Positions 41,845 through 50,643 of a stretch of DNA of 64,000 bases are shown piece by piece (position 1 is the stretch's first letter; every line of letters begins with the position of its first letter). Position numbers and translations under genes: made by a program. This DNA is from DASUAS01 sp963841415. GTDB lineage: Bacteria > Actinomycetota > Acidimicrobiia > IMCC26256 > DASPTH01. The stretch lies in assembly GCA_963841415.1 (NCBI GenBank), contig CAWJCN010000001.1, positions 310,001 through 374,000 on the forward strand. Direction: 5' to 3'. The notes under the pieces are model-generated. The model saw only the letters and a program-made list of their open reading frames with translations. It ran no database searches and was not told the origin of the DNA.

Positions 41845-44635
41845 CGAGCTCCCAGGGTCGTAGCGGCGCGGTGCCGGGGAAGGCGTCGAGGTCGGTGCCG
41901 GCCAGGTCGACGATGCGGCCGGCGACGGGGGAGTCGTCTCGGGTCACGGTGACCACGGTGTCGTCCGGAGTGCGGTTCATCACGCGCAGCACGAGGGTGC
42001 CGGAGTCGTCGCGCAGCAGCGCCGACACCTCGGCGCCCTGCACGTGGAGCAGGCGCCCGGATGCGGGCGCGCTCGCGCCGGCCCAGCCGCCACCCCGCAC
42101 CCGTTCGAAGGGCACGAGCACGTCGTCGGCCACTGCGGAGAGGTCGGCCGCGTACGCGTCGCCGGGGTGGAGCACGACCGCATAGTCGAGCGCGAGCTCG
42201 CGTTGCAGCTGGGGCCCCTCGAGTCGATCGAGCGGTCCCGCCGGATTGGGCCGGAGCAGCGGTTCGGACCGCGACAGGTAGCCGGTGGCACGCACGAGCG
42301 TCAGGGCCAGCTCGGTGCCCGCACCCTCCTCGTTGGTGAGCACCTCGTACTCGAGCAGGCCGTCGTGCACGAGTGCGAGGCCGACCTCACCGTCGGAGCA
42401 GTCGACGAAGCGGCGGGACACGAACGTCGGCAGGCCGAACTCGTGGGGACCGCCTTCAGCGGTGAGGCCGCGGTGCACGACCGCGAACGCGCAGTCGGCG
42501 TCGGAGCCGGCCACCGGGGCGGGGAGCGGGAAGTGCGCTCGCAGGCGATGGTCGCGCACGCGATGGTCGAGCTCCACGTGCACGCGCAGGAAGCGTTCGC
42601 CAGTGCGTAGCTCGAGCGTGGTCACGACGTCGAGGGGCACGCGTTCGTCGCGACGAGCCGAGCACGAGCGCTCGTCGCCGATCGCGCGGGGGGGCAGGAG
42701 GTAGCGCGTGGTGACGACGAGTCGGGCGCGGACCGGACCCGACTCCGTCACCGAGACCGTCACCGACTCCGGCCGGTCGACGAGCGTGTCGACCGCGGGC
42801 GGTGAGTAGTTGTAGGTGTCGCCGCCGTCGCCGCCGTCCACGTAGCGGTTGAGCCCGCCGACCGTGATCCCGTCGACCGCCATCGCCACCGTGCCGTCGG
42901 CCGGGTCGACGGTGACGTGCACGTGCTCGTTGGCGAGCTCGTACCCTTCGGCCCGCACGGCCGTCGTCGGGCCCTCGCCGTCGAAGGCGCGGTACGCGCG
43001 CCACCCCAACCCAGGCACGGTGCCGGTGGCCGCCAGGACCTCGCTGATCGCCGGGCGGCGCTGGCGGATCGAGATGGTCGCACCGGCCTCGCCCAGCGCG
43101 AGCAGCGCCTCCTTGGTCGATTCGAGGTCGAGCTCGGCCTCGCCGGGGGCGGCGTCGTAGAAGATGAACTCCTCCACCGGCTCGGTGGTCCCGTCGTGCG
43201 CCCTGCGGCGCTCGACCGCGGTGACGCGCGCGCCGGCGAGCTCGGGGCCACGCATCATCTCGAGCACCCAGCGGATCTTCTGGCCCACCACCACCGTGGA
43301 GATGCCCTCCTCCGTGGTCGCGGTGCGCACGACCTGGGTGGGACACGCCGTCCCGTCGTCGAGGGCGACGAGATGCACGGGCCCGGTACCGGGAAGCGGA
43401 ACAGCCACCGCTCCGCCGCGGTCGTGCGCCGCGCTGTTGACGACGATCGTCGACGACGGGGGGACGTCGACGTTCGTGGCGAGCGCGCGCACGGCTTCGC
43501 GGGTCAGCGCCTCACCGACGTGGCGCGCCTCCTGGTAGCGGACACGCACCGCCTCGACCACGTCGTCGGCGCTGCAGGCGCACGACGAGTCGTGCGCGCT
43601 GTTGAGGATCAGCTGGCGCCACCCCACGTCGAGGAGCGCGCCCGGATAGTCCGGCGCGGGGAGCAGCAAGGCCGACAACGGCTCGGCGTAGCGTTCGATG
43701 CTTCGTTCGGCGCGCGCCGCGAGCTGGTGCACGTCGACTCGGTTCGACGCCACACCCATGAGGACGTTGGCGCGCGCGCCCGACCGCAACTCGCCGTTCC
43801 AGGTCTCGAGCCCCTCGGTGGGCTGGGCGCGCACGTACTCACCGAGCGACGTGATCGCGAAGCGGTATTCGTCCTGGCGCTCGTTCGCCTCGGCCACGAC
43901 CTGGCCGAGCCACGGCTGGGGCAGGAGGTGGTCGGAGCCGTTCATGAGCAGCATGCCGCCGTCGGGCAGCGCAGCCCGGCCGAGCTCGGCCTCGTAGCCG
44001 CGTGCTCGCGCCACGAGTTGCGTCGCGTCCTTCGGGATGTCGCGCCCGTTGGAGTAGGAGCCGTAGAGGTACTCGGCACGCACGCGCGAGCCGTCGGGCA
44101 CGCGCCACCAGAACGCGGTGCGGTCGATCGCACTGGGAACGCCGCGCCACACGACCGCGTGCTCGAGGCCCGCCAGGCGGAGGAGCTGGGGCATCTGCGC
44201 GATGTGCCCGAACATGTCGGGGAGGTAGCCGACGAGCGTCATCGGATGCGCATCTGCTTCGGCACCCGACAGCGCAGCTGCGCGCGCCAGGCCGTGCTGG
44301 AGGTTCCGCACCATGGTCTCGCCCGAGACCATGTACTCGTCCATCAGGATCATCCACGGGCCCACCTGCAGTTGGCCCGCGCTCGCCAAGGCGCGCACGC
44401 GCGCTTCCCCTTCGGGGCGCACCTCGAGGTAGTCGTCGACCACCGCGGTCTGGCCGTCGAGCAGGAAGCGGGTGAACGACGGATCGGCCTCGAGGAGGTC
44501 GAGCAGATCGTCGACCAGGTGCATGAGCTGCACGCGGTAGCGCTGGAACGGGGCGTACCACTCCCGATCCCAGTGCGTGTGCGGCACGATCCCGACCGGT
44601 TTCGAGACACCGGCCGCCGGTGCTCCGTCGTCCAT
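41819..44635 (-). CDS. Glycoside hydrolase family 38 alpha-mannosidase
   Basis: 938-aa retaining alpha-mannosidase-type enzyme, cytoplasmic (no signal peptide). PHTHWDREWYAPFQRYR starts the GH38 domain with the zinc-binding H.D pair; GYLPDMFGHIAQMPQLL holds the likely nucleophile Asp; LNSAHDSSCACSADDV is the third conserved site; C-terminal beta-domains follow from about residue 480. Size and layout fit bacterial GH38 enzymes that trim mannosides or mannosylglycerate. TAGCCT (44642-44647, minus) ends 6 nt before ATG 44635, so it is probably leaderless. Confidence 0.88.
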   Translation of the reverse strand: MDDGAPAAGVSKPVGIVPHTHWDREWYAPFQRYRVQLMHLVDDLLDLLEADPSFTRFLLDGQTAVVDDYLEVRPEGEARVRALASAGQLQVGPWMILMDEYMVSGETMVRNLQHGLARAAALSGAEADAHPMTLVGYLPDMFGHIAQMPQLLRLAGLEHAVVWRGVPSAIDRTAFWWRVPDGSRVRAEYLYGSYSNGRDIPKDATQLVARARGYEAELGRAALPDGGMLLMNGSDHLLPQPWLGQVVAEANERQDEYRFAITSLGEYVRAQPTEGLETWNGELRSGARANVLMGVASNRVDVHQLAARAERSIERYAEPLSALLLPAPDYPGALLDVGWRQLILNSAHDSSCACSADDVVEAVRVRYQEARHVGEALTREAVRALATNVDVPPSSTIVVNSAAHDRGGAVAVPLPGTGPVHLVALDDGTACPTQVVRTATTEEGISTVVVGQKIRWVLEMMRGPELAGARVTAVERRRAHDGTTEPVEEFIFYDAAPGEAELDLESTKEALLALGEAGATISIRQRRPAISEVLAATGTVPGLGWRAYRAFDGEGPTTAVRAEGYELANEHVHVTVDPADGTVAMAVDGITVGGLNRYVDGGDGGDTYNYSPPAVDTLVDRPESVTVSVTESGPVRARLVVTTRYLLPPRAIGDERSCSARRDERVPLDVVTTLELRTGERFLRVHVELDHRVRDHRLRAHFPLPAPVAGSDADCAFAVVHRGLTAEGGPHEFGLPTFVSRRFVDCSDGEVGLALVHDGLLEYEVLTNEEGAGTELALTLVRATGYLSRSEPLLRPNPAGPLDRLEGPQLQRELALDYAVVLHPGDAYAADLSAVADDVLVPFERVRGGGWAGASAPASGRLLHVQGAEVSALLRDDSGTLVLRVMNRTPDDTVVTVTRDDSPVAGRIVDLAGTDLDAFPGTAPLRPWELVTLRLEGI

Positions 44636-44784
44636 CTCTGGAGGCTATGGCTGACGATGGCTCACGTGTCGGCTGCGGCCGCGAGCACGGGCGCGGCGTT
44701 GGTGGCGAACAGGTCGTCGCCCACCGATCCTGTGCGACGAACGGCTCTCCGGAGAAGACATGCACTCCATCTCACCGCTCGTCC

Positions 44785-44833
44785 GCGTCAATGCACCGTC
44801 AAGGAGGGCGGTGAAGGCGTCAAGAAGGTGTCA
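44785..44833 (+). promoter_or_regulatory. Four-box GCGTCA operator (11/21/11 bp) upstream of the DUF4118-kimA operon
   Basis: GCGTCA 44785, CCGTCA 44796, GCGTCA 44817 and GTGTCA 44828: two 11-bp-phased direct pairs, with 21 bp between the second and third starts. The boxes end 52 nt before the GTG at 44886. Spacing suits two dimers of an OmpR/KdpE-type regulator. The same layout recurs at 52031-52079. Confidence 0.65.
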
Positions 44834-44885
44834 AGACGCATGGCCCGGCACTCGGTGGTCGGAACAGCCGCGGTAACCCTGCAGT

Positions 44886-45677
44886 GTGTCCCTCCACTTC
44901 GCGCCCGCGGTGGCGACCGACCACCGACGCAAGGCGATCGCCACCGCCATCGCCGGGTTCGGGCCGCTGCTCGCGGCGGCGTTGCTCGTGCCGATCCGGG
45001 ACGACCTGGCCGGCGCGAACGCGATCCTGGTGTTCGTCATCGTGGTCGTGGTGGCCGCGGCGGTCGGGGATTGGGTGTCGGGCCTGGTCGCGGCGGTCGT
45101 CTCCACGCTGGCGTTCGACTTCTTCCTGACGACGCCCTACCTGTCGTTCAGCATCGACCATTCGGGCGACGTCGTCACCGCTCTGCTCCTGGCCGTGATC
45201 GCGTTGATCGTCGTCGCGCTCATGGTCTACGCACGCCGAAGCAGGGGTGCGACCGACGCGGCGCGCGCCGAGATGACGCGGCTGCAGCGGATCGCCGCCA
45301 TGGTCGCCGGAGATGCCGAATCGGAAGACGTGATCCTCTCGGTGGAGGCGGAGCTCTTCGGACTGTTGTCGCTGCGCGAGTGTCGCTTCGAGGTCGCGCC
45401 CTACGCGGACCAGCTGCCGCGTGTCGATCACCGCGGATCGGTGGAGGGCGGCCGACGTCGCTGGATCAACGGTGAGCTGACCCTTCCCGCCGACGGCGCG
45501 GAGATCCCGGTCGTCGGGCGCGGCCGCATCTTCGGACGCGTCGTGCTGATCGGCGACTGGGACGTGGGGGTCTCGATCGAGCAGTGCTCGGTCGCGGTCG
45601 CGCTCGTCGCTCAATTGGCGGCGGCGCTCGCCGGCGACGACAGAGCTCTCCCTACCAACGAACGGAACCGCTCGTGA
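44886..45677 (+). CDS. KdpD-like DUF4118 membrane protein without kinase domain
   Basis: 263 aa. Four membrane helices in residues 20-115 (LLAAALLVPIRDDLAGANAILVFVIVVVVAAAVGDWVSGLVAAVVSTLAFDFFLTTPYLSF, markers GDWVSGLVAAVV and FDFFLTTPYLSF) form a DUF4118 domain as in KdpD. A GAF-like domain follows (SVEAELFGLLSLRECRFEV..). Histidine-kinase and ATPase domains are absent. GTG 44886; its TGA overlaps the GTG of the KimA-like importer, so the two are co-translated. Probably a sensor or accessory subunit for potassium uptake; that role is inferred from context. Confidence 0.75.
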   Translation: MSLHFAPAVATDHRRKAIATAIAGFGPLLAAALLVPIRDDLAGANAILVFVIVVVVAAAVGDWVSGLVAAVVSTLAFDFFLTTPYLSFSIDHSGDVVTALLLAVIALIVVALMVYARRSRGATDAARAEMTRLQRIAAMVAGDAESEDVILSVEAELFGLLSLRECRFEVAPYADQLPRVDHRGSVEGGRRRWINGELTLPADGAEIPVVGRGRIFGRVVLIGDWDVGVSIEQCSVAVALVAQLAAALAGDDRALPTNERNRS

Positions 45678-48058
45678 GCAGCGATGTGATCGCCGAGCCG
45701 ACACCGACGCGGACGGTCGAGCCGACGATGATCCCGACGGCCGCCGCCCCCCCGGAGACGCGCCTCTACCGGGTCAAGAACCGCCTGCTCGGACGTCCCC
45801 TCGCCACCGAACAACTCGTGCACGAACGTCTCGGCAAGCCGACCGCGCTGGCGGTGTTCGCCTCGGACAACTTGTCGTCGTCGGCGTACGCGACCGAGGA
45901 GATCCTGCGCGTCCTCGTGCCCATCGTGGGCATCGGTGCCTTTGCAATGGTGGTGCCGATCACCACTGCGCTGCTGGTCGTGCTGGCGTTCCTCATCCTC
46001 TCCTACCTGCAGACGATCAAGGCGTATCCGAGCGCAGGTGGCGCGTACATCGTCACCCGCGACAACTTCGGCCTTTTGCCCGCTCAGGTGGCCGGTGTGG
46101 CGTTGCTCACCGACTACATCCTCACCGTCTCGGTGTCGGTCGCCGCCGGCACCGCGGCGCTCGGCTCCGCGTTCTCGGCTCTCGCGCCGTACACGCTCGT
46201 CATCTCGATCGTGTTCGTGGTGCTCATCGCCTACGGGAACCTTCGCGGTGTGCGCGAGTCGGGGAAGGTGTTCGCGGTACCCACCTACTTCTTCATCGTG
46301 AACATGGTGATGCTCCTCGGGATCGGCTTCTGGAAGCTCGTCAACGGCACCCTGCCCGTCGCGTCGATCCACCATGCCGGGGCCGTTCCGACCGGGAGCG
46401 TCGGCGTCGGGCTCTTCATGGGCGCGTCCCTGTACGTGGTGCTCCACGCGTTTGCTTCGGGTGGTGCGGCGGTCACCGGCGTCGAGGCGATCTCGAACGG
46501 CGTGCCGGCGTTCAAGGAGCCTTCCTGGAAGAACGCCCGCATCACGCTGGTGATCATGGGCAGCACGCTCGGCGTGATGTTCCTCGGCTTGTCGATCCTC
46601 GCCGCCCACGCGCATCCCGTGCCCTACGAGAGCGGTACCCCGACGGTGATCAGCCAGATCGGCCGTCTCGTCTACGGCAGCGGCTCCGGCGGCGACGTCC
46701 TCTTCTACTGCCTCCAGGCGGGCACGATGCTCATCCTGGTGCTGGCCGCCAACACGAGCTTCGCCGACTTCCCCCGGTTGGCGAGCTTCCACGCCGAGGA
46801 CAACTTCATGCCCCGGCAGCTGACGAAGCGCGGGCACCGGTTGGTGTTCTCCAACGGGATCATCTTCTTGGCCGTCGCGGCGATCGCGGTGCTGATCGTC
46901 ACCGACGCCAAGGTGGATCGCCTCATCCCGCTCTATGCGATCGGCGTGTTCACGAGCTTCACGTTGTCGCAGGCCGGCATGGCGAAGCACCACATCCGGC
47001 TGCGGGAACCGCACTGGCGCTACGGCCTGTTCGTCAACGGTGTCGGCGCGTTCCTCTCCTTCGTCGTGCTCATCATCATCGCCATCACGAAGTTCACCCA
47101 CGGCGCGTGGTTCATCATCGTGCTGGTGCCGCTGATGGTGGCGGGTCTCGTGCGCCTCAACAAGCAGTACGAAGACGAGCTCGAGGAGCTCAAGGAGGAC
47201 GCTCCGCGTGCCGCGCAGGCCCCGATCATGCGCCGCCACGCGGTCATCGTGCTGATCGACCAGCTCGACGCGGCCGCGGCCCGTGCGATCCAGTACGCGC
47301 GATCGCTCACCCCCGACGACCTCCGCGCCGTGCACTTCGATCTCGATCCCATCAAGACCGAGGATCTGACGGCAGCGTGGCGCGATCTCGGCTTCTCGCG
47401 CCTTCCGCTCGACGTCGTCGAATGCGCCGACCGTCGCATCCCGCGCGCAGCTGCCGAGCTCGTCGCCACCGCGCTTGCCGACGGCGAGACCGAGGTGAGC
47501 GTGCTCGTGCCGCGCCGCCAGTACACGCACTTCTGGCACCGGTTCCTCCACGACCGCACCGCCGACGCGATCACGCAGGCGCTCGCGGGGCTGCCGCACA
47601 GCAACGTGACCATCGTTCCCTACCATCTCGGTTCGCATGCGACCGCCGCGGTGCCGGCCGGCACTGGGAACGGCACTCGGCGAGTCCTTCGGCGCGCCGA
47701 AGCGACGGCAAACGGCAACGCGCACCAGCTGTCGATGACCACGACCCTCGTGGGACCGATCCCCGCTGACTGCACGCCGATCGCCGAGCTGCAGTACCGG
47801 CAGCACACGAAGGTCGCGGGCCGCATCCACACCGTGCGCGTGCAACCCCACGGTGGGATCGCGAGCCTCGAGTGCACGCTCGTCGACGAGACGGGCGGCA
47901 TCCTGCTGCTCTTCCTCGGGCGCCGCAGCATCCCCGGGATGAAGGTGGGGGCCCGCCTGCGCGTCGACGGCACCGTCGGTGAGGACCACGGCCGGCTCGC
48001 GATCCTCAATCCGACCTACGAATTCCTCCCCGAGCCCGCGTCTCCCAAGCGGCGCTGA
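45674..48058 (+). CDS. KimA-like APC-superfamily potassium importer with C-terminal OB-fold
   Basis: 794 aa. KimA hallmark FASDNLSSSAYATEEILRVL opens the transporter; about 12 helices to residue about 490 (YPSAGGAYIVTRDNFGLLP, ANTSFADFPRLASFHAEDNF). Residues about 515-660 form a USP-like cytosolic domain (HAVIVLIDQLDAAAARAIQYA). The last 90 residues, after a spacer, are an OB-fold (GRIHTVRVQPHGGIASLECTLVDETGGILLLF, markers GRIHTVRVQP and SIPGMKVGARLRVDGTV). In mycobacteria a similar OB protein is a separate gene near an APC permease. Coupled by GTGA to the DUF4118 gene. Potassium specificity is inferred from KimA similarity. Confidence 0.8.
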   Translation: MSSDVIAEPTPTRTVEPTMIPTAAAPPETRLYRVKNRLLGRPLATEQLVHERLGKPTALAVFASDNLSSSAYATEEILRVLVPIVGIGAFAMVVPITTALLVVLAFLILSYLQTIKAYPSAGGAYIVTRDNFGLLPAQVAGVALLTDYILTVSVSVAAGTAALGSAFSALAPYTLVISIVFVVLIAYGNLRGVRESGKVFAVPTYFFIVNMVMLLGIGFWKLVNGTLPVASIHHAGAVPTGSVGVGLFMGASLYVVLHAFASGGAAVTGVEAISNGVPAFKEPSWKNARITLVIMGSTLGVMFLGLSILAAHAHPVPYESGTPTVISQIGRLVYGSGSGGDVLFYCLQAGTMLILVLAANTSFADFPRLASFHAEDNFMPRQLTKRGHRLVFSNGIIFLAVAAIAVLIVTDAKVDRLIPLYAIGVFTSFTLSQAGMAKHHIRLREPHWRYGLFVNGVGAFLSFVVLIIIAITKFTHGAWFIIVLVPLMVAGLVRLNKQYEDELEELKEDAPRAAQAPIMRRHAVIVLIDQLDAAAARAIQYARSLTPDDLRAVHFDLDPIKTEDLTAAWRDLGFSRLPLDVVECADRRIPRAAAELVATALADGETEVSVLVPRRQYTHFWHRFLHDRTADAITQALAGLPHSNVTIVPYHLGSHATAAVPAGTGNGTRRVLRRAEATANGNAHQLSMTTTLVGPIPADCTPIAELQYRQHTKVAGRIHTVRVQPHGGIASLECTLVDETGGILLLFLGRRSIPGMKVGARLRVDGTVGEDHGRLAILNPTYEFLPEPASPKRR

Positions 48059-48270
48059 CGGTCGCTCCGAAACTCGTCGCGCCTTCCACGGCAGGGGTTC
48101 TCCGGGCGCTACCGAGGTTGCGACAGAAACCCGTCAGAAGCGTGTCGCACTTCGTTCACCCGACCGCGCCAAACGAGAAACTGCGCTTTCTTACGGTTCC
48201 CTGAGCCGAGGCACGCGGGCAACGGCGCCCTGACGTCCGGTGCATCAATTTCCACTCTCAGGAGGACCTT

Positions 48271-49878
48271 GTGAAACGGACGATACGCCGGATCGGCATC
48301 GTCTCCACGATCGCCATGGCGATCGTGTTGCTGACGAGCGTCGCCGCGTTCGCGGTCGACCCATCGATCGATGTCAACCCGATCAAGGGGCTTTCGCACA
48401 CGGATCTGGGGCTCAACAACCTCTGGATCGTCATCGGTGCGGTGCTCGTGATCTTCATGCAGGCCGGCTTCGCGCTGGTCGAGACCGGCTTCTGCCGGGC
48501 GAAACATGCCGCACATGTGGTCAGTTCGAACTTCGCGATCTTCGGTCTCGGGTTCGTCGCCTATTTCTTGGTCGGGTTCCCGATCATGTTCAGCGGCTAC
48601 AGCTATTCGATCTTCGGCATGAGCACCCCGATGTCGACCGGGAGCGGTTTGATCCACTTCGGGAGCAGCGGGAACTGGGTGTTCCTGTGGGCCCAGAGCG
48701 GCTGGGGTCTCAGCGGCATCGCGTACAGCGTGCCGATCGCCGCGTTCTTCCTCTACATGGTCGCGTTCATGGACACGACCGCGACCATTCCGACCGGCGC
48801 CATGGCCGAGCGGTGGAAGTGGAAGGCGTTCGTCGGGTGGGGCCTGTTCTGTGGCGCCCTGTACTACCCGATCTTCGGCGGTTGGACCTGGGGCGGTGGT
48901 TGGCTCGCGAAGCTCGGGAACAGCCTGAGTCTGGGCTTCGGGTACGTGGACTTCGCCGGTTCCGGGGTGGTGCACGCGATGGGTGGTATCGCCGGTCTGG
49001 CCGGTGCGCTCGTGCTGGGTGCTCGCATCGGGAAGTACGGTCCGGACGGCAAGCCGCGCACGCTCGCCGCGCACAACATCACCATGGCGATGCTCGGCAC
49101 GTTCATCCTGTTGTTCGGCTGGTTCGGGTTCAACGCCGCGTCGACGCTGGCGGCGACCGACCTGCGCTTCACCGTCGTCGCGGCGAACACCGCGATCGCC
49201 GCGGCCTTCGGGGCCACCATCGCGATGTTCTACTGCATGCGTCGGATGGGCAAGCCTGATCCCGGCATGATGGCGAACGGCATGCTCGCCGGCCTGGTGG
49301 CGATCACCGCGCCGTGTGCCTTCGTGCAGCCGTGGGCCGCCGCAGTGCTCGGCGGGATCGCCGGCATCATCGTGGTCGAGTCCGTGTTCTTCTTCGAGCG
49401 CCGGGGCATCGACGACCCGGTGGGTGCGATCTCGGTGCACGGGGTCTGTGGCATCTGGGGCATCTTGTGCATCGGTATCTTCGCCGACGGTCGCTACGGT
49501 GCGGGCTGGAACGGCACCAGCGGTTCGACGACGAACGGCAAGGGCGTCACCGGCATCCTCTACGGCAGCGGCAAGCTGTTCGGGAGTGGTGCGTTCGGGT
49601 CGCTCGGGTGGGGTCAGTTGGCCTCGCAGGCCATCGGTGGCTTGGTCATCATCTTCGTCATGGGTGGCATCGCCTACGCGTTCTTCAAGCTCCAGAACGC
49701 GTTCATGAAGGGCGGCATCCGTTCGGAGGAGGCCGACGAGCTCGCCGGTCTCGACCTGCCGGAGATGGGTGTCCTCTGCTACGACAACCTCCAGCTCCGC
49801 GAGCTGGACATCGTGGGTGTCGACGAGGACATCGTCATGTCGGGTGGTCCGTCGCAGGATCCGTCGACCGGGCGGTAG
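48271..49878 (+). CDS. amt: Ammonium transporter
   Basis: 535-aa Amt/Mep/Rh channel. Signal-like N-terminus (IVSTIAMAIVLLTSVAAFA), then 11 helices. Key residues: FALVETGFCRAKH, pore histidines in GSGVVHAMGGIAGL and ISVHGVCGIWGIL, GADLRF-like AATDLRF region, and a cytosolic tail from about residue 475 with RSEEADELAGLDLPEMGVLCYD, of the type that contacts PII proteins. GTG 48271 with AGGAGG 7 nt upstream. No glnK follows; a KdpE-like regulator is convergent downstream. The 212-bp upstream region shows no certain operator. Confidence 0.92.
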   Translation: MKRTIRRIGIVSTIAMAIVLLTSVAAFAVDPSIDVNPIKGLSHTDLGLNNLWIVIGAVLVIFMQAGFALVETGFCRAKHAAHVVSSNFAIFGLGFVAYFLVGFPIMFSGYSYSIFGMSTPMSTGSGLIHFGSSGNWVFLWAQSGWGLSGIAYSVPIAAFFLYMVAFMDTTATIPTGAMAERWKWKAFVGWGLFCGALYYPIFGGWTWGGGWLAKLGNSLSLGFGYVDFAGSGVVHAMGGIAGLAGALVLGARIGKYGPDGKPRTLAAHNITMAMLGTFILLFGWFGFNAASTLAATDLRFTVVAANTAIAAAFGATIAMFYCMRRMGKPDPGMMANGMLAGLVAITAPCAFVQPWAAAVLGGIAGIIVVESVFFFERRGIDDPVGAISVHGVCGIWGILCIGIFADGRYGAGWNGTSGSTTNGKGVTGILYGSGKLFGSGAFGSLGWGQLASQAIGGLVIIFVMGGIAYAFFKLQNAFMKGGIRSEEADELAGLDLPEMGVLCYDNLQLRELDIVGVDEDIVMSGGPSQDPSTGR

Positions 49879-49959
49879 TCCTCGAGCAGGACGTACGCGT
49901 TGGCAAGCAAGTCGGCCGGCGGGCCTTCGGTCCGCCGGCCGGCTCGCGCCCGGGGAGGG

Positions 49960-50643
49960 TCAGTCGGTGCCGATCCAGCGGTATCCGATGCCGGGCTCGG
50001 TGACGATCAGCCGCGGGTTGGCGGCGTCGTCCCCGAGCTTGCGACGCAGCTGGCCGACATAGACCCGTAGGTAGTTGGTCTCCGAGCCGTAGCCGCTGCC
50101 CCACACCGCGCGCAGCAGGTACTCGTGGGTGAGCAGCTTCCCGGGATGGCTGGTGAGCTGTTCGAGCAGCGCCAATTCGGTCTTGGTCAGCCGCACCGCG
50201 TCGCCGTCGAGGCGTACCTGGCGCCGGGCGAGGTCGATCTCGAGCGTGTCGACCGCGAGCATCGCCGGCACCGCCGCTGCCTGGGGGACCCGCCGGAGCA
50301 CGGCGCGCACCCGCGCGAGCAGCTCGGCCACGTCGAAGGGCTTGGTCACGTAGTCGTCGGCGCCGGCGTCGAGGGCCTCGATCTTGTCCTGCTGGCGGTC
50401 GCGGGCCGTGAGCACGACGACCGGCACCTCGCTGAAGGCGCGCATGCGGCGCAGCGCCTCGATGCCGTCGAGATCGGGGAGCCCGAGGTCGAGCAACACC
50501 ACGTCGGGCTGTCCGTCGGCCACGTGCACGATGCCCTCTTCGGCGGTCGCGCTCTCGATCACCTCGAACGAGCGGGCGCGCAGGCTCGTCCGAAGCGCCC
50601 GGCGCAACGAGCTGTCGTCCTCGATCACGAGCACCGTCGTCAT
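49960..50643 (-). CDS. kdpE: KdpE-like OmpR-family response regulator
   Basis: 227 aa. Receiver domain: VLVIEDDSSLRRAL, phosphoacceptor Asp in DVVLLDLGLPDLDG, Thr in VVVLTARD, Lys in DYVTKPFDVAEL. DNA-binding winged helix: LTKTELALLEQLTSHPGKLLTHEYLLRAVWG (marker LTKTELALLEQL), YLRVYVGQLRRKLGDD, EPGIGYRW, all close to KdpE. ATG 50643 overlaps the kinase stop (ATGA). No kdpFABC is present. The four-box sites at 44785 and 52031 are its likely targets. Confidence 0.87.
   Translation of the reverse strand: MTTVLVIEDDSSLRRALRTSLRARSFEVIESATAEEGIVHVADGQPDVVLLDLGLPDLDGIEALRRMRAFSEVPVVVLTARDRQQDKIEALDAGADDYVTKPFDVAELLARVRAVLRRVPQAAAVPAMLAVDTLEIDLARRQVRLDGDAVRLTKTELALLEQLTSHPGKLLTHEYLLRAVWGSGYGSETNYLRVYVGQLRRKLGDDAANPRLIVTEPGIGYRWIGTD

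Noticed and set aside
48060..48270. GlnR-type or KdpE-type operator upstream of amt
   Set aside because: GAAAC-N6-GAAGC at 48126-48141 and one CCGTCA-N5-GTGTCG pair at 48131-48147 are present, but neither extends to a full site; they could easily be chance.
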